From NCBI RefSeq assembly GCF_013032505.1, contig NZ_WQCG01000002.1:310001-374000 (forward strand): a stretch of DNA of 64,000 nt, written 5' to 3'. Below are positions 8,503-17,840 of this stretch, piece by piece; the first letter of the stretch is position 1, and every line of letters starts with the position of its first letter. Both the position numbers and the translations under genes were made by a program. The notes under the pieces are model-generated. The model worked only from the letters and a program-made list of their open reading frames with translations. It did not search any database and was not told the DNA's origin. This DNA is from Ruegeria atlantica. GTDB lineage: Bacteria; Pseudomonadota; Alphaproteobacteria; Rhodobacterales; Rhodobacteraceae.

Positions 8503-10211
8503 CAGTGGCTCTCTCTGGTTACAAGGCGCGTGTCTTTGCCAACGAGAAAATCAAGGTCCGCGCCTTTGTCGGCCTGCAGAACGTGGTCGATATAGAGTTT
8601 CGCGTAACCGCGCGTGTAGTGTGGATCTTCTGGTTGCCAAGCGGTGCGGCGGGTTTCCAATTCCTTTTCATCGACCAGCAGCTCCAATTCGCCCTTGCTG
8701 GCGGACACGCGGATGCGATCGCCGGTTTTGACAAGGGCCAAGGTGCCTCCGGCTTGCGCCTCGGGGCTTACATGCAGGATCACGGTGCCATATGCAGTGC
8801 CTGACATGCGCGCATCCGAGATACGGATCATGTCGCGCACGCCTTCTTTGACCAATTTTCCAGGGATTGGCATGTTTCCGACTTCGGGCATGCCGGGATA
8901 GCCCTTTGGGCCACAGCCCTTTAGGACCAGAATGGTTTCGGACGTCACTGGCAGATCATCCCGGTCGATATTGGCTTTCAAATCCTCGATGTTCTCGAAA
9001 ACGTAGACCTCAGCTTCGGTTTCCAGCAGCGTGTCCGTCGCGGCCGAGGGTTTCACGATGGCCCCGTTTGGCGCGAGGTTGCCGCGCAGAACGCGCAAGC
9101 CCGCGGCAGGCTTCACCGGATCATCGAATGGGCGGATCACGTCTGGGTTAAAACACTCTGCGCCCTCAAAATGGGCCGAGATATCCTTGTTCAGAACGGT
9201 CCTTGCCGGACGCAGGAAGGTCTTTAACTCGTTCAGAACAACGGGCACTCCGCCTGCGTAGCAGAAGTCTTCCATCAGGTATTTTCCAGACGGCATGCAG
9301 TTCACCAGCAGCGGGATATCCGACCCGATTTCAAAGTCTTTCAGCGTCAAATCAACACCCACGCGACCGGCAAGGGCCAGCAGGTGTACCACCGCATTGG
9401 TCGAGCCTCCAACGGCTGCGTTGGCCAGAATGGCATTCTCAAAGGCCTCTTTGGTCAGGATGTCCGAAGGTTTAAGGTCTTCATCGACCATCTCGACAAT
9501 CCGTTTGCCGGTCAGGTGTGCCAGCGCCATCCGGCGGGCATCAACTGCGGGCAGGGCGGCGTTGGTTGGGAGGGACATGCCCATCGCTTCGACCAGCGAC
9601 GCCATGGTCGAGGCTGTGCCCATGGTCATGCAGACCCCGGCGCTGCGCGACATGCCGGACTCGGCGTTCATGAAGTCCTTAAGTGTCATCTCACCAGCAC
9701 GTACAGCTTCTGAGAATTTCCAAACATCCGTGCCCGAACCAATGTCTTTTCCCTGGTACTTCCCGTTCAACATCGGGCCAGAGCTGACCACGATCGAGGG
9801 CAGATCTACCGAAGCGGCCCCCATCAGCTGCCCAGGCGTGGTCTTATCGCAACCACCCAAAAGGACTACGCCGTCGATGCCATAGGCGCGAATAGATTCC
9901 TCGACATCCATTGCCAGCAGGTTGCGGAACAGCATGGCAGTGGGTTTCATTTGGGTCTCGCCCAGCGACATGACGGGAAATTCGACCGGAAACCCTCCGG
10001 CCTCCCAAACGCCACGTTTGACGCCTTCGGCCAGATCCCGCAGGCCCGAGTTGCAGGGCGTCAGTTCCGACCAAGTGTTGCAGATGCCAATGATCGGACG
10101 ACCATCGAAGGCGTGATCGGGAAAGCCTTGGTTCTTCATCCACGATCTGTGGATAAAGCCATCCTTGTCCAGCTTGCCATACCAATGCTGAGAGCGGCGT
10201 TTTTTTGTCAT
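8502..10211 (-). CDS. IlvD/Edd-family sugar acid dehydratase, probable galactonate or arabinonate dehydratase
   Basis: A 569-residue member of the dihydroxy-acid/6-phosphogluconate dehydratase superfamily. Iron-sulfur ligands are probably C53 (TPCNS), C121 (GGCDKT) and C194 (GVCMTMG), the pattern of the pentonate/hexonate dehydratases that carry a [2Fe-2S] cluster. Next to dgoK and dgoA it most likely dehydrates D-galactonate to 2-keto-3-deoxygalactonate, replacing the enolase-type DgoD. L-arabinonate is a plausible second substrate, since this subfamily is often bifunctional. The ATG follows a weak GAAAAA region 27 bases after the alpha-galactosidase stop. Confidence 0.9.
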   Translation of the reverse strand: MTKKRRSQHWYGKLDKDGFIHRSWMKNQGFPDHAFDGRPIIGICNTWSELTPCNSGLRDLAEGVKRGVWEAGGFPVEFPVMSLGETQMKPTAMLFRNLLAMDVEESIRAYGIDGVVLLGGCDKTTPGQLMGAASVDLPSIVVSSGPMLNGKYQGKDIGSGTDVWKFSEAVRAGEMTLKDFMNAESGMSRSAGVCMTMGTASTMASLVEAMGMSLPTNAALPAVDARRMALAHLTGKRIVEMVDEDLKPSDILTKEAFENAILANAAVGGSTNAVVHLLALAGRVGVDLTLKDFEIGSDIPLLVNCMPSGKYLMEDFCYAGGVPVVLNELKTFLRPARTVLNKDISAHFEGAECFNPDVIRPFDDPVKPAAGLRVLRGNLAPNGAIVKPSAATDTLLETEAEVYVFENIEDLKANIDRDDLPVTSETILVLKGCGPKGYPGMPEVGNMPIPGKLVKEGVRDMIRISDARMSGTAYGTVILHVSPEAQAGGTLALVKTGDRIRVSASKGELELLVDEKELETRRTAWQPEDPHYTRGYAKLYIDHVLQADKGADLDFLVGKDTRLVTRESH

Positions 10212-10237
10212 TGTTTTTCAGCCTTCTTAAATTGGGA

Positions 10238-11578
10238 TCAGGCCGCCTTGGCGGGTTTGCACCAGTCTGGCAACCAATCGGCGTGTGCCACCAACAGGTC
10301 ACTAACCAAACTGCGGATCTGACGCAGGTCCAGTTCAGCGGCCGTATGCGGGTCCATCACGGCGGCGTGATAAATGTGTTCGGGGTTCTGCTCAACCAAT
10401 GCCCGTACAGTCAGTTCCTGCACGTTGATCTGGCTGCGCATCAACGCGATCAGCTGCGGTGGAATGTCGGTGACGACCGAAGGTTGCACACCGTTGGTGT
10501 CCACAAGACATGGGGTTTCTACAGCAGCACCAAGCGGAAGTTGCGGGATTTGCCCGGTGTTCGGCAAGTTTCCATACGCCACGTATGGGGTGTCGGTCAT
10601 GATTGCATTCATCAAGTCGGCCGCGAATTCATGGCTGCGGATAACTTCAATGTCACGTCCGTCAGTCAGGGTCTTTGCCTGTTCCTTCCAACTGGCGATC
10701 TGTTCCTCGCAGCGTGTTGGGTATTCATCCAGAGGGATGCTGAACTGCTCGATCAGGTCCTGTCGACCGTCTTTGATGAACCACGGGACGTATTCCGCTA
10801 GGTGTTCAGAGCTTTCCGTGCAGAAGTAGCCCAGATGATCCATCACTTCATACCGCACCTTGTTGGCGCAACGCGGCATCAACAGTGGTGGTTTTGGTAT
10901 TTGTCCGCTGGCATACCCTTGCCGCAATGCAGGGTAGAGATCGCGCCCGTCATGCTCCAGCCTCAAGAAAAAAGCGACGTGGTTCACGCCTGCCACCTTA
11001 TAGCGGAATTCGTCCTTGGGCAGGTCCAGATCGTGCGCCAGTTCCTCGACCGTATTCTGGACCGAATGGCACAAGCCGACATGCTTTAGTGTCGGAAAAC
11101 GCTCAGCCAGAGCCCATGTGTTGATTGCCATCGGATTTACATATTGCAGCAGCGTCGCGTTTGGGCAGAGCTGCATCATGTCTTGTGCGACGTCCCATAA
11201 CACAGGAACCGTGCGCAGACCGCGCATAATGCCTCCGACGCCAAGCGTGTCGGCGATGGTCTGGCGAAGACCGTATTGTTTGGGAATCTCGAAATCCGTG
11301 ACCGTGCAAGGCTTATAGCCGCCGATCTGAAAAGCGGTGATGACGAAATCGGCACCCTCCAGCGCGGCGCGCCGGTCGGTATGGGTAGAAACGGTCGCTC
11401 CTGTTCCGACAGAACGGATCATAGCATTGGTGACGGCCTCGCTTTCTGCAAGACGCATTGCATCGATGTCCATCAGAGCAAAGTGGCTGTCGGCCAATGC
11501 GGGGGTCAACAGGGCATCGCCTACGATATTCTGCATGAATATCGTGGAACCTGCCCCGATAAAGGTGATCTTGGTCAT
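10238..11578 (-). CDS. Alpha-galactosidase, glycoside hydrolase family 4
   Basis: A 446-residue NAD- and metal-dependent GH4 enzyme (MelA/AglA group) using the oxidation-elimination mechanism. The dinucleotide site is ITFIGAGST at the N-terminus. The metal ligands are C170 in GLCHS and H200 in GVNH, the C/H arrangement of GH4. Length, and the C-terminal half ending in WLPDWCKPAKAA, fit MelA-type alpha-galactosidases rather than 6-phospho-glucosidases. It is cytoplasmic, so its substrates (melibiose, raffinose-type sugars, galactosylglycerol) must enter by the ABC system encoded just upstream. Confidence 0.92.
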   Translation of the reverse strand: MTKITFIGAGSTIFMQNIVGDALLTPALADSHFALMDIDAMRLAESEAVTNAMIRSVGTGATVSTHTDRRAALEGADFVITAFQIGGYKPCTVTDFEIPKQYGLRQTIADTLGVGGIMRGLRTVPVLWDVAQDMMQLCPNATLLQYVNPMAINTWALAERFPTLKHVGLCHSVQNTVEELAHDLDLPKDEFRYKVAGVNHVAFFLRLEHDGRDLYPALRQGYASGQIPKPPLLMPRCANKVRYEVMDHLGYFCTESSEHLAEYVPWFIKDGRQDLIEQFSIPLDEYPTRCEEQIASWKEQAKTLTDGRDIEVIRSHEFAADLMNAIMTDTPYVAYGNLPNTGQIPQLPLGAAVETPCLVDTNGVQPSVVTDIPPQLIALMRSQINVQELTVRALVEQNPEHIYHAAVMDPHTAAELDLRQIRSLVSDLLVAHADWLPDWCKPAKAA

Positions 11579-11600
11579 GTGGCAAACCTTTGGTTTGACG

Positions 11601-12449
11601 TTATTTTACGGCACCGAGGGTCAAACCCGCGATGAAGTGTTTCTGCATGAGGAAAAACATGGCCACCGGCGGCAACGCCGCGACGATGGAACCGGCACTC
11701 ATCAATTGATAGGCAGCCCGAAACTGGGCGTTGAAACTGGTGATTCCGGCCGTCACGGGCTGGCTTTCCGCGCCCTGAGTCAAAACCACGGCCCAGAAAT
11801 AATCGTTCCAGATAAAGGTAAAGATCAACACGCTGAGTGCAGCAATCGCTGGCTTCATTAACGGCAAGACAACGTACCAGAAAATACGCCATTCGCTGAT
11901 GCCCTCGACGCGCGCGGCCTCAATCAACTCGAAGGGCAGGGCGCGGATAAAGTTTCGCATAAACAGGGTACAGAAACCCGTCTGGAATGCGATGTGGAAC
12001 AAGACGAGGCCTGTTTTGGTGTTGTAGAGACCCAATTCCAGGGTCAGGTCGCGTACAGGGACCATCAGGATCTGGAACGGTACAAAGTTGCCCGCAACAA
12101 ACATGAAGAAGATCCAGAGGTTTGAGCGGAATTTGTAGATCCCCAGTGCGAACCCGGTCATACAGCTAAGTGCTACGGCCCCGATCACAGTTGGAACGGT
12201 GATTAGGAACGAATTCAACAGATAGCGCGGCATGTCCGAGTTGAAAAATACCTGCCCATAGTTATAGGCGCCCTCAAAACTGGACGGCATTCCCCAGTAG
12301 TTTGCGTTGGTAAAGTCGGCGGCCGGTTTGACCGAGAACAACGCCACCGCCAGTAGGGGGCCGAGCCACAGCAGCAGAGCCAGCGGCAGCATCGCCTGGT
12401 AGGTGATCTGTGCCCCGCGGGGTTGTTTTTCGATGGGTTTGGGAAACAT
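11601..12449 (-). CDS. Sugar ABC transporter permease, MalG type
   Basis: A 282-residue inner-membrane permease of the carbohydrate uptake (CUT1) class, with six hydrophobic segments. The EAA loop is near residues 179-200 (ELIEAARVEGISEWRIFWYVVLP). It starts one base after the stop of the partner permease, so the pair is co-translated. It forms the channel with that partner, energised by the MalK-type ATPase encoded across the divergent promoter. Confidence 0.92.
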   Translation of the reverse strand: MFPKPIEKQPRGAQITYQAMLPLALLLWLGPLLAVALFSVKPAADFTNANYWGMPSSFEGAYNYGQVFFNSDMPRYLLNSFLITVPTVIGAVALSCMTGFALGIYKFRSNLWIFFMFVAGNFVPFQILMVPVRDLTLELGLYNTKTGLVLFHIAFQTGFCTLFMRNFIRALPFELIEAARVEGISEWRIFWYVVLPLMKPAIAALSVLIFTFIWNDYFWAVVLTQGAESQPVTAGITSFNAQFRAAYQLMSAGSIVAALPPVAMFFLMQKHFIAGLTLGAVK

Positions 12450-12450
12450 C

Positions 12451-13374
12451 TTAGTGCCCCCTTTCTTCGCGATACATCGACCACAGGAAATAGGCGATGA
12501 AGCAGAGCATGATCAGGAAAAGGATCACCGCGATAGCCGCGCCATAACCCATGCGGAAGCCGTATTCTGACAGCGCGACCTCGAACATATAGTAGGCCAG
12601 CACACGAGACGAGCCGAACGGACCGCCCTGGGTCATGATCGATATCAGATCGAAGGAACGCAAAGCGCCAATGATGGTGACAACGAAAGCAATGAAAGTC
12701 GCCGGGCGCAGTTGCGGCAGAATTATATGCCACAGCATTCTGCCGCCTTTTGCACCATCCAGACGCCCGGCCTCAATCTGTTCAGGGTCCACGGCGTTCA
12801 GGCCAGTGAGGTAGAGGATCATGCAATAAGCCGTTTGTGGCCAAAGACCAGCAAAGATGATGCCGTAGGTGACAAAACGTTCGTCCCCCAGCACGTTCAA
12901 CGGGCCGAAGCCGAAGAGGCCGAGGAATTCGTTCAACAGGCCAAATGTCGGATCATAGAACCAGGTGAAAACGAGGCCAACGACAACCTGTGAGATTACG
13001 AAGGGGAAGAAGAACAGCGACTTATACAGTCGGATGCCCCAGACGGTCTGGTTCAGGAACAGTGCAATGAACAGACCTGCAGGGATCGCCAACAGGTACA
13101 TGATCAACCAGATCAGGTTGTTCTTCAGTGAAATATAGAACGCATCACGATCAACAAATTCCCAATACAGGTCTTCGTAGTTGCGAACGCCTACATACTC
13201 CGCTGCGCCGAGCCCATCCCATTCGTACAAAGACAGATTGAAGGATTGGAACACCGGAATGATCACATAGACCATGAAGAACAGCAGGCCCGGCGCCAGA
13301 AAGAGCCAGGGCGCTATGCGCTGTTGATTTCTGTGGAACCAGCTTTCCTGTTCGGGGACATCGACGGCTGACAT
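12451..13374 (-). CDS. Sugar ABC transporter permease, MalF type
   Basis: A 307-residue CUT1 permease when started at ATG 13374 (MSAVDVPEQESW). The frame continues upstream to a GTG at 13431, but that would add 19 residues without family character, and a GAG lies before the ATG. The hydrophobic segments and the loop DPEQIEAGRLDGAKGGRMLW are typical. It sits between the binding-protein gene and the second permease gene, the standard order for sugar importers. Confidence 0.9.
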   Translation of the reverse strand: MSAVDVPEQESWFHRNQQRIAPWLFLAPGLLFFMVYVIIPVFQSFNLSLYEWDGLGAAEYVGVRNYEDLYWEFVDRDAFYISLKNNLIWLIMYLLAIPAGLFIALFLNQTVWGIRLYKSLFFFPFVISQVVVGLVFTWFYDPTFGLLNEFLGLFGFGPLNVLGDERFVTYGIIFAGLWPQTAYCMILYLTGLNAVDPEQIEAGRLDGAKGGRMLWHIILPQLRPATFIAFVVTIIGALRSFDLISIMTQGGPFGSSRVLAYYMFEVALSEYGFRMGYGAAIAVILFLIMLCFIAYFLWSMYREERGH

Positions 13375-13470
13375 GCGCTCACTCGGATTTAGGTCAAAGG
13401 TGTAAGCCGGGTATGCACCCGCCTTACGCACGAAGTGGTGCAGGCCGGGCAGAAGCCCGGCCAGACCGGT

Positions 13471-14730
13471 TTAGTTCTCGTAGATGCGCTCACGCGCACG
13501 TTCCAGCTTGGACAGGATGCGGTCAACATTGTCCGGCTTGACCATGAATTCCTGGAAGCCTTCCATCGACACTTTCGCCATTTCCGCAGGCGCGTCCCGG
13601 TCCCAGAACTGGGCGACGCCACCGGGGCTGTTGGCTGACAGCATCTCAAACCCTTGCTGCAGGAACTTGTCGTCATCAACGGATGACTGAGCATTCACAG
13701 GCAGCTGACCGAGATTTGCGCCATTGTTGATTTCCGTCTGCTCCGCCGCGGATACGGCAAAACGCAAGAACTCACGCGCGGCTTCTTTGTTCGAAGCATT
13801 GGCCGGGATGTGGAAGGTATCGGTTGGCGCGTCTTCTGCCAATTCGACGTCCGGGTTGATAGAAACGAATTGGTAGAAGTCCAACTGGTCATCGGTCAAA
13901 CCCGCTTCGCGCAGCGGTGCAACGGCAAAGTTACCCATCAGGTACGCAGCGGCTTCGCCATTGACCATAAAGGGCAGGGCTTCTTGCCAGCTATAAGTTT
14001 GATGATTGTCGACGAAGGCGCCCATGTCGATCAGCTGTTTCCAGTTGGCGAAGGTTTGCTTGACCCGGTCGTCTTCCCAGCTGATTTCACCATTGGCGAG
14101 CTGGTTGTGGAAGTCGAACCCGTTGGTGCGCATGTTGAGATAGTCGAACCAACCGCCAGCGGTCCACAGGAACTTGGTGCCGATGGTATAGCAGGCACGA
14201 CCGGAATCGACGATCTTCTGACAGTTTGCCAGCTCTTCTTCCCAAGTTGTAGGTTCGGTCAGGCCCAGCTCGTCAAAGATGTCTTTGCGATAGTAAACCC
14301 CCCACTGATAATAGGTATAGGGGACGCCCCACTGCTTGCCGTCGATGGTCATTGCACCCTTGGTCGACGCCAGGTTCTCGGCGATCTCAGGCTCGGCCCA
14401 TAGATCAGACACGTCTTCGAACAAGCCAGCCTCGACATAGGGCTTCATGCGGTTTGCCGCATACCACGTCGCCACGTCCGGCGTATCCGCGGTTAGAAAG
14501 TTACGGATCTGGGTCTTGTATGCCTCACGGTCGATCACCGTGGTTTCGATTTCCAGACCCGGATGCTGTTCTGCGAATCGATCGATCATCGCCTCCATCG
14601 TCGCGCGCGGCGCCGGGTTGGACGTGTCGAGAAAGATTCGCAGCTCGCCGGTCAATTCGGCAGCAACAGGTGCCGCAAGTGCGGCACTAGCTGCCAAAGC
14701 GACAGCGGTGCGCTTGAACATGGAATGCAT
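13471..14730 (-). CDS. Extracellular sugar-binding protein of the galactoside ABC importer
   Basis: A 419-residue periplasmic solute-binding protein (bacterial extracellular protein family 1). The N-terminus has a Sec signal: basic MHSMFKR, a hydrophobic stretch, and a likely cut after PVAA before ELTGELRIF. Start ATG 14730 has a strong GGGAGG five bases upstream. It is the first gene of the leftward operon, with 96 bases before the MalF-type gene, a common arrangement that lets the binding protein be made in excess. The specific galactoside is inferred from the neighbouring GH4 and GH42 enzymes. Confidence 0.93.
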   Translation of the reverse strand: MHSMFKRTAVALAASAALAAPVAAELTGELRIFLDTSNPAPRATMEAMIDRFAEQHPGLEIETTVIDREAYKTQIRNFLTADTPDVATWYAANRMKPYVEAGLFEDVSDLWAEPEIAENLASTKGAMTIDGKQWGVPYTYYQWGVYYRKDIFDELGLTEPTTWEEELANCQKIVDSGRACYTIGTKFLWTAGGWFDYLNMRTNGFDFHNQLANGEISWEDDRVKQTFANWKQLIDMGAFVDNHQTYSWQEALPFMVNGEAAAYLMGNFAVAPLREAGLTDDQLDFYQFVSINPDVELAEDAPTDTFHIPANASNKEAAREFLRFAVSAAEQTEINNGANLGQLPVNAQSSVDDDKFLQQGFEMLSANSPGGVAQFWDRDAPAEMAKVSMEGFQEFMVKPDNVDRILSKLERARERIYEN

Positions 14731-14767
14731 GGTTTCCTCCCTTAGCTTCCATTTTTATGTCATTAAA

Positions 14768-14805
14768 GTTCCAAATAATGAAACCGTGTTTTATATATTG
14801 AAAAC
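14768..14805. promoter_or_regulatory. Two candidate IclR-type operators in the divergent promoter region
   Basis: Between the binding-protein gene and the regulator gene lie two imperfect inverted repeats of similar design: GTTCCAAATAATGAAAC at 14768-14784 and GTTTTATATATTGAAAAC at 14788-14805. Both begin GTT and end TGAAAC or TGAAAAC. They are AT-rich and lie where the divergent promoters must be. I infer that the adjacent IclR-family protein binds here. Confidence 0.45.
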
Positions 14806-14860
14806 TACACATCGACTCGGTTAGTCTTGTCAAGACCCTCGTGCCGATTGCGATGGGTTA

Positions 14861-15688
14861 ATGGGAGGAGAACAGGCACCCGTGGCTGGTGACGGAACAA
14901 TAGGAAAAGCATGTGACGTGCTGGATCAGGTGGCGGCGTTTGCGCGACCGGTGCGGTTCGCCGAGCTGTTGGAAAGCAGTAACTTTCCCAAAGCGACCCT
15001 GTATCGGTTTCTGCAAACGCTGACCAATCAGGGAATGTTGTCATATGACCCGGACCGACAGACATATACGCCCGGGTTGCGGCTGGTTCGGTTGGCGCAT
15101 GCCGCATGGACGCAAAGTTCGCTTGCGCCAATTGCGCGACCGTTTCTGGACATATTGAGCCGGGAAACAGGGGAAACGGTGCATCTGGCGCAGCTTGATT
15201 CCAATCAGGTGCTTTATGTGGACAAACGCAACGCGGCCCAGCCGATTGAGATGTATTCGCAGGCCGGCAAAGTCGGTCCCGCCTATTGCACCGGTGTGGG
15301 TAAGGCCATGATGGCGTACTTGGATGACGTTGCGCTGGACCGCGCCGTTTCCCAACAAAGCTACCACCGCTTTACCGACAAGACACTGACCTCAGAGGCG
15401 GCGCTGCGCGCCGATCTCGATCTGATCCGCAGCCGTGGTTATGCCGTTGATGACGAAGAACACGAGCCCGGTATCATTTGCATTGCCTGCCCTGTCCTGA
15501 CTTCGGGCGGGCGAATGTTGGGGGCGATTTCCGTAACCGGATCGACCGAGCGGATGAATTTTGACCAATTGGAAACCTGGGTTCCTCGTGTTCGCCGTGT
15601 GGCCGAACAAATCGGAGCCGAAGCACAGGCCTGGCGGTTCCCCGAGACCCGCCCGGGCGCCGAAACAGACAGGATGCAAGCGACATGA
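14861..15688 (+). CDS. IclR-family transcriptional regulator of the galactoside operon
   Basis: A 275-residue regulator with an N-terminal winged helix (about residues 12-75, containing FAELLESSNFPKATLYRFLQ) and a C-terminal IclR effector domain with GKVGPAYCTGVGKAMMAYL. It is divergent from the galactoside operon and its stop overlaps the importer ATPase (ATGA), so it probably controls both. Its effector is likely galactose or a pathway intermediate such as KDGal. Start choice is open: ATG 14861 lacks a clear ribosome site, while GTG 14882 lies in frame after GGGAGGAG at 14863-14870, which would shorten the protein by seven residues. Confidence 0.9.
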   Translation: MGGEQAPVAGDGTIGKACDVLDQVAAFARPVRFAELLESSNFPKATLYRFLQTLTNQGMLSYDPDRQTYTPGLRLVRLAHAAWTQSSLAPIARPFLDILSRETGETVHLAQLDSNQVLYVDKRNAAQPIEMYSQAGKVGPAYCTGVGKAMMAYLDDVALDRAVSQQSYHRFTDKTLTSEAALRADLDLIRSRGYAVDDEEHEPGIICIACPVLTSGGRMLGAISVTGSTERMNFDQLETWVPRVRRVAEQIGAEAQAWRFPETRPGAETDRMQAT

Positions 15689-16743
15689 CAGGTGTGACAC
15701 TGAACCAGGCGATCAAGCGGTATGGCGAGACGCAGGTTATTCACGGCATTGATCTGGAAATCGAAGACGGAGAGTTCTGTGTTTTCGTAGGCCCGTCTGG
15801 TTGCGGCAAATCCACCTTGCTGAGAATGATCGCGGGCCTTGAGGAAACAACCCAGGGGCAAATCCATATTGGTGCCCGCGAAGTGACCCATATGGACCCG
15901 GCCAAGCGTGGCGTGGCCATGGTGTTTCAGACCTATGCCCTTTATCCGCACATGACAGTGGCCGAGAACATGGGCTTTGGGCTGCGCATGAATGGCGTGG
16001 AAAAGTCAGAGATCAACAAGAAAGTGCAAGAAGCGTCTAACATCCTCAAGTTGGATCAATACCTTAAACGCAAGCCCAAGGCCCTTTCAGGCGGTCAACG
16101 ACAGCGGGTTGCCATCGGGCGCGCCATCGTGCGAGGCCCGGAGGTTTTCTTGTTCGACGAACCGCTCTCCAATCTTGATGCCGAGCTGCGTGTCGAAATG
16201 AGGGTCGAGATCGCACGACTGCACAATGAAATTGGCGCGACGATGATCTATGTGACCCACGATCAGGTCGAGGCAATGACAATGGCCGACAAGATCGTTG
16301 TGCTGCGTGATGGTCGGATCGAACAGGTCGGCGCGCCGATGGATTTGTATCGGGACCCAGATAACCGTTTTGTGGCGGGATTTATCGGGTCGCCGGCCAT
16401 GAATTTCCTTGATTGCGATATTGTCGATGGAAAGGTCTCGCACCCTGCTCTCAGTGAACTGTTGGACTTACCTATCAATGTACCGGCTGGGATGAGCAAA
16501 GTGACTCTTGGCATGCGTCCGGAACACATCACAGTGGATCGGTCAGGTGACACTTGCACGGTTGACCTGACCGAAGCGCTTGGAGGCGTGAGCTATACGT
16601 ACCTGCTGACGCCTAACGGAGATAAATTGATCGTCGAAGAGCGGGATGATCAGCGCAGCAAGCAAGGTGAGCGCATCGGGCTTATTGTCCGACCGGAACG
16701 CGCCATGCTGTTTGATCCCGAGACAGGGCACAGGCTTCGCTGA
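15685..16743 (+). CDS. Sugar ABC transporter ATP-binding protein, MalK/UgpC type
   Basis: A 352-residue ATPase with Walker A GPSGCGKST at 36-44, signature LSGGQ at 134-138, Walker B ending FDEP near 157-160, and the C-terminal OB/TOBE region of CUT1 ATPases (residues about 240-352). It is the only ATPase in the sugar locus and so the likely motor for the MalF/MalG-type permeases encoded on the other strand. The ATG overlaps the regulator's stop. A terminator-like hairpin follows. Confidence 0.93.
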   Translation: MTGVTLNQAIKRYGETQVIHGIDLEIEDGEFCVFVGPSGCGKSTLLRMIAGLEETTQGQIHIGAREVTHMDPAKRGVAMVFQTYALYPHMTVAENMGFGLRMNGVEKSEINKKVQEASNILKLDQYLKRKPKALSGGQRQRVAIGRAIVRGPEVFLFDEPLSNLDAELRVEMRVEIARLHNEIGATMIYVTHDQVEAMTMADKIVVLRDGRIEQVGAPMDLYRDPDNRFVAGFIGSPAMNFLDCDIVDGKVSHPALSELLDLPINVPAGMSKVTLGMRPEHITVDRSGDTCTVDLTEALGGVSYTYLLTPNGDKLIVEERDDQRSKQGERIGLIVRPERAMLFDPETGHRLR

Positions 16744-16748
16744 AAAAA

Positions 16749-16833
16749 CTCATATTGTGATATGAGCGCGCTCGATCACTGATCCGGCGCGCTTTCAATT
16801 TTTCTGGATTTTGTATCCAATATCCGTTATTGG
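16749..16833 (+). promoter_or_regulatory. Palindromes ahead of the hydroxyproline operon, candidate operator sites
   Basis: Two inverted repeats lie upstream of the first hydroxyproline gene: CTCATAT-TGTG-ATATGAG at 16749-16766 (perfect 7-bp arms) and CCAAT-ATCCGTT-ATTGG at 16817-16833. The second overlaps TTGTATCCAA (16811-16820), which resembles the TTGTAT-centred operators of GntR/FCD regulators that often control hydroxyproline genes. No regulator gene is in this operon, so the binding protein is unknown. Confidence 0.35.
16765..16800 (+). terminator. Terminator after the sugar ATPase gene
   Basis: AGCGCGC (16765-16771) pairs with GCGCGCT (16787-16793) across a 15-base loop, followed by TTCAATTTTT. 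It lies 22 bases after the ATPase stop and would separate that transcript from the hydroxyproline operon. Confidence 0.55.
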
Positions 16834-16880
16834 CGATTCCGAAAGCGCGTCCAATCGCCCATCGCTCGAGGATTTTACCA

Positions 16881-17840
16881 ATGTCGACCAACGTGTTCAC
16901 CGGCACGATGCCTGCTCTGATGACCCCTTGCAAACCTGACCGCACACCTGACTTTGATGCCTTGGTGTCCAAAGGAAAGCAGATGATTGACGCGGGCATG
17001 TCCGCAGTCGTTTATTGCGGTTCTATGGGGGATTGGCCCTTGTTGACAGATGCGCAGCGGATGGAAGGGGTTGAGCGTTTGGCCGGTGCGGGTCTGCCTG
17101 TTGTCGTCGGCACCGGGGCCATTAACACCAAATCCGCCGAAGCCCACGCGGCGCATGCGCAAAAGGTGGGCGCTGTCGGCCTGATGGTCATTCCGCGCGT
17201 GTTGTCCCGCGGCAGTTCACCCGCTGCGCAAAAGAACCATTTCAAAGCGATCTTGTCTGCCGCACCTGATGTTCCGGCGATTATCTACAACAGCCCATAC
17301 TATGGCTTTGCGACACGAGCCGACTTGTTTTTTGCCCTGCGCGCGGAACATACAAACCTGATCGGATTCAAGGAGTTCGGTGGCAAAGACGACCTGCGCT
17401 ATGCGGCTGAAAACATCACCAGTCAGGACGATCAGGTCACCCTGATGGTTGGTGTTGATACCGAGGTTTACCACGGTTTCGTAAATTGCGGTGCAACCGG
17501 GTCGATCACGGGAATAGGCACAGCATTGCCACGCGAAGCTTTGCTGCTGGCCGCCCTGTCCAAAAAGGCGGCGCAAGGCCATGCCGAGGCCCGCCAGCGT
17601 GCGCAGGAACTCACAGAGGCGATTCAAGTGCTTTCCAGCTTTGACGAAGGCCCGGATTTGGTGCTGTACTACAAGCACTTGCTGGTCCTGAACGGGGAGC
17701 AGGAATACCGTCTGCACTTTAACGAAACGGATGAACTGACCGATGCACAGCGTAATTATTGCGAGCAGCAATATGATCTGTTCCAAAAATGGTTCGCCGA
17801 TTGGTCGAGGCAGGGTGGGGTGATCGCTGAATGCATGTGA
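16881..17840 (+). CDS. DapA-family lyase, probable 1-pyrroline-4-hydroxy-2-carboxylate deaminase
   Basis: A 319-residue class I aldolase/lyase of the dihydrodipicolinate synthase family. The Schiff-base lysine is K164 (LIGFKEFGG) and the catalytic tyrosine Y136 (IIYNSPYYG). Placed before a hydroxyproline epimerase and a D-amino-acid oxidoreductase, it most likely deaminates pyrroline-4-hydroxy-2-carboxylate to alpha-ketoglutarate semialdehyde. I chose ATG 16881 (MSTNVFTG) with GAGG ten bases upstream; an in-frame ATG at 16830 adds 17 residues without family likeness. It overlaps the epimerase gene by 10 bases. Confidence 0.88.
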   Translation: MSTNVFTGTMPALMTPCKPDRTPDFDALVSKGKQMIDAGMSAVVYCGSMGDWPLLTDAQRMEGVERLAGAGLPVVVGTGAINTKSAEAHAAHAQKVGAVGLMVIPRVLSRGSSPAAQKNHFKAILSAAPDVPAIIYNSPYYGFATRADLFFALRAEHTNLIGFKEFGGKDDLRYAAENITSQDDQVTLMVGVDTEVYHGFVNCGATGSITGIGTALPREALLLAALSKKAAQGHAEARQRAQELTEAIQVLSSFDEGPDLVLYYKHLLVLNGEQEYRLHFNETDELTDAQRNYCEQQYDLFQKWFADWSRQGGVIAECM

